NCBI RefSeq assembly: GCF_002295115.1
Contig: NZ_NSFV01000002.1
Coordinates: 620,001 to 684,000 of the forward strand
Source: Mesorhizobium sp. WSM4311
Lineage (GTDB): Bacteria > Pseudomonadota > Alphaproteobacteria > Rhizobiales > Rhizobiaceae
Direction: 5' to 3'
Length of the DNA: 64,000 nucleotides
Shown one piece after another: positions 62,664 through 64,000 of the stretch. The notes under the pieces are model-generated. The model saw only the letters and a program-made list of their open reading frames with translations, did not search any database and had not been told where the DNA came from. Each line of letters opens with the position of its first letter. Position 1 is the stretch's first letter. The position numbers and the translations under genes are program-made.

Positions 62664-63580
62664 CCGATATTGAAACTGCCGAAACCCCCACCACGCATTC
62701 CGGCTTCGTCGCGCTGATCGGCGCGCCGAATGCCGGCAAGTCGACCCTGGTCAACCAGTTGGTCGGCGCCAAGGTGTCGATCGTCACCCACAAGGTGCAG
62801 ACGACGCGTGCCATCGTGCGTGGCATCGCCACCCATGACAATGCGCAGATCGTCTTCGTCGACACGCCCGGCATCTTCAAACCCAAGCGGCGCCTCGACA
62901 CCGCGATGGTGACCACCGCCTGGGGCGGCGCCAAGGATGCCGATATCGTGCTTTTGCTGATCGATGCCGAGCGCGGCATCCGGGGCGACGCCGATGCCAT
63001 CCTCGAACGGCTGAAGGATGTGCGCCAGCCGATGGCGCTGATCCTCAACAAGGTCGACCGGGTCAAGCATGAGACGCTTCTGGCTCTGTCCGCAGCAGCG
63101 AACGAGAAAGTGCCGTTCAAGCGCACCTTCATGGTCTCGGCGCTGACCGGCTCCGGCTGCAAGGACCTGCTCGATTATCTGGCGCAGGCGCTGCCGGCCG
63201 GCCCCTGGTACTATCCGGAGGACCAGATTTCCGACCTGCCGATGCGGCAACTGGCAGCCGAGATCACCCGCGAAAAACTCTATCTCAGGCTGCATCAGGA
63301 ACTGCCCTATTCCTCGCATATCGAGACCGAGAAATGGGAAGAGAAGCCGGACGGCTCGGTGCGCATCGACCAGACCATCTATGTCGAGCGCGACAGCCAG
63401 AAGAAGATCGTGCTCGGCCATAAGGGCGAGACCATCCGCGCCATCGGCCAGGCGGCGCGCATGGAGATAGCGGGCATCCTCGAGCAGAAGGTGCACCTCT
63501 TCCTTTTCGTCAAGGTGCGCGAGAACTGGGGCGATGACCCCGAACGCTACCGCGAGATGGGGCTCGAATTCCCGCACTAG
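62660..63580 (+). CDS. era: GTPase Era
   Basis: This 306-residue GTPase has G1 GAPNAGKST, G3 DTPGIF, G4 NKVD and a C-terminal KH domain (IVLGHKGETIRAIGQAARME). Era binds the 3' end of 16S rRNA during 30S assembly. ATG 62660 overlaps the rnc stop; an in-frame ATG at 62648 would add four residues. recO, which often follows era in related genomes, is not seen in the 420 bases after it. Confidence 0.96.
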   Translation: MTDIETAETPTTHSGFVALIGAPNAGKSTLVNQLVGAKVSIVTHKVQTTRAIVRGIATHDNAQIVFVDTPGIFKPKRRLDTAMVTTAWGGAKDADIVLLLIDAERGIRGDADAILERLKDVRQPMALILNKVDRVKHETLLALSAAANEKVPFKRTFMVSALTGSGCKDLLDYLAQALPAGPWYYPEDQISDLPMRQLAAEITREKLYLRLHQELPYSSHIETEKWEEKPDGSVRIDQTIYVERDSQKKIVLGHKGETIRAIGQAARMEIAGILEQKVHLFLFVKVRENWGDDPERYREMGLEFPH

Positions 63581-64000
63581 CGGCCTGGCGTGTCATCGAC
63601 GCGGCGCTGGCCGACCGCAGGCGCTGGACATGACGTGATTCCTCGACCGTCTTTGTTCTCGTTCGCGCACCTGTCGCACTGGGCTTCCTAAAGCCTGTCC
63701 GGTGGCACGCACCGGCATGTGATTGTCATGCAGCGAGAGCGCTACCGCCACAAATCGGGAAAGCGACAGCGCGCGCCGGTGCGTTTCGATTGCTTTGGCA
63801 GATATGGCCAACCCAGCGACCAGCATGGCTATCCGTCGCAACCTCGGAGTGGATTGGATCCCAGTCCACGATAGATGGAACGAAAAATAACCACCGAGTG
63901 TTGTCGGAAATAGTCCAAAAATTCCCATTTAACGGGGTCTTTGTGGAATGGTAACCTGCTTAAAACATAGTTAGTCGAGAAATTATCGGGATATATATTG
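63581..64000. other. 420-base region to the window end, no assigned gene
   Basis: No frame here shows family features. The last 110 bases are clearly AT-richer than the rest and look like a promoter region for a gene beyond the window. TTAA-N7-TTAG at 63960-63974 matches seven of eight positions of a CtrA box. A weak inverted pair (GTGGATT/AGTCCAC) lies around 63850-63868. Confidence 0.35.

Noticed and set aside
63593-63928. 111-codon minus-strand frame after era
   Set aside because: No signal, domain or ribosome site, and the composition resembles a shadow frame. The region was left unassigned.

Overview
The window is a GC-rich, gene-dense chromosomal segment. It most likely comes from an alphaproteobacterium of the order Hyphomicrobiales, close to Mesorhizobium. 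That reading rests on gene order (a feuNPQ-like set, then ccmI-ccmE-ccmF-ccmH, degP, a two-component pair, glnE, a PleC-like kinase and pepN; and further on rpoZ, rsh, pyrE, acpS, lepB, rnc, era) and on rhizobial-type intergenic palindromes. Species was not tested by any search. No rRNA, CRISPR array, complete phage or complete insertion sequence is visible.

Layout. 1-2020: the end of a polyamine-type ABC transporter (binding-protein tail, two permeases). 2124-3420: a short-chain dehydrogenase whose catalytic Lys is replaced, and an orphan DUF3168 phage/GTA tail-type gene. 3593-6685: a FeuN-like small exported protein, FeuP, FeuQ and a lipoprotein. 6872-12606: cytochrome c maturation genes followed by a DegP protease. 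12962-18209: a second OmpR/HisKA pair and glnE. 18349-24025: an EF-hand exported protein, then a PleC-like hybrid-PAS kinase and aminopeptidase N on the minus strand. 24177-35306: mixed metabolism and repair, comprising a lone CoxL-like molybdoprotein subunit, a DMT exporter, an XRE regulator, a family-4 UDG, ETF-ubiquinone oxidoreductase, a DUF922 protease, an EEP nuclease and AMP nucleosidase. 35381-37034: small exported or membrane proteins and a Sel1-type protein. 37461-45333: a leucine-centred block, with a LivK-type binding protein facing a minus-strand run of TetR, ivd, mccB, macrodomain, small exported protein and mccA. 45417-47522: acylphosphatase, MarR, and a HisC-like aminotransferase. 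47523-48930: a decayed accessory patch around tRNA-Ser(GCT), holding a frameshifted TPR pseudogene and a tyrosine-recombinase remnant. 48930-63580: core housekeeping genes (hydrolase, Slt, dapA, smpB, GH25 lysozyme, family-5 UDG, NYN, rpoZ, rsh, pyrE, acpS, lepB, rnc, era).

How the genes fit together. Isovaleryl-CoA dehydrogenase and both methylcrotonyl-CoA carboxylase subunits give the middle of leucine degradation. ETF-QO at 30103-31782 would pass the dehydrogenase electrons to ubiquinone, and the LivK-type protein may feed the pathway. A macrodomain (O-acyl-ADP-ribose hydrolase type) begins one base after mccB stops, which is the most interesting association in the window. A second theme is a dispersed family of imperfect palindromes (at least eight copies) lying between genes, inside operons and directly against start codons. 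Several starts were chosen over longer upstream extensions because those extensions run through such repeats.
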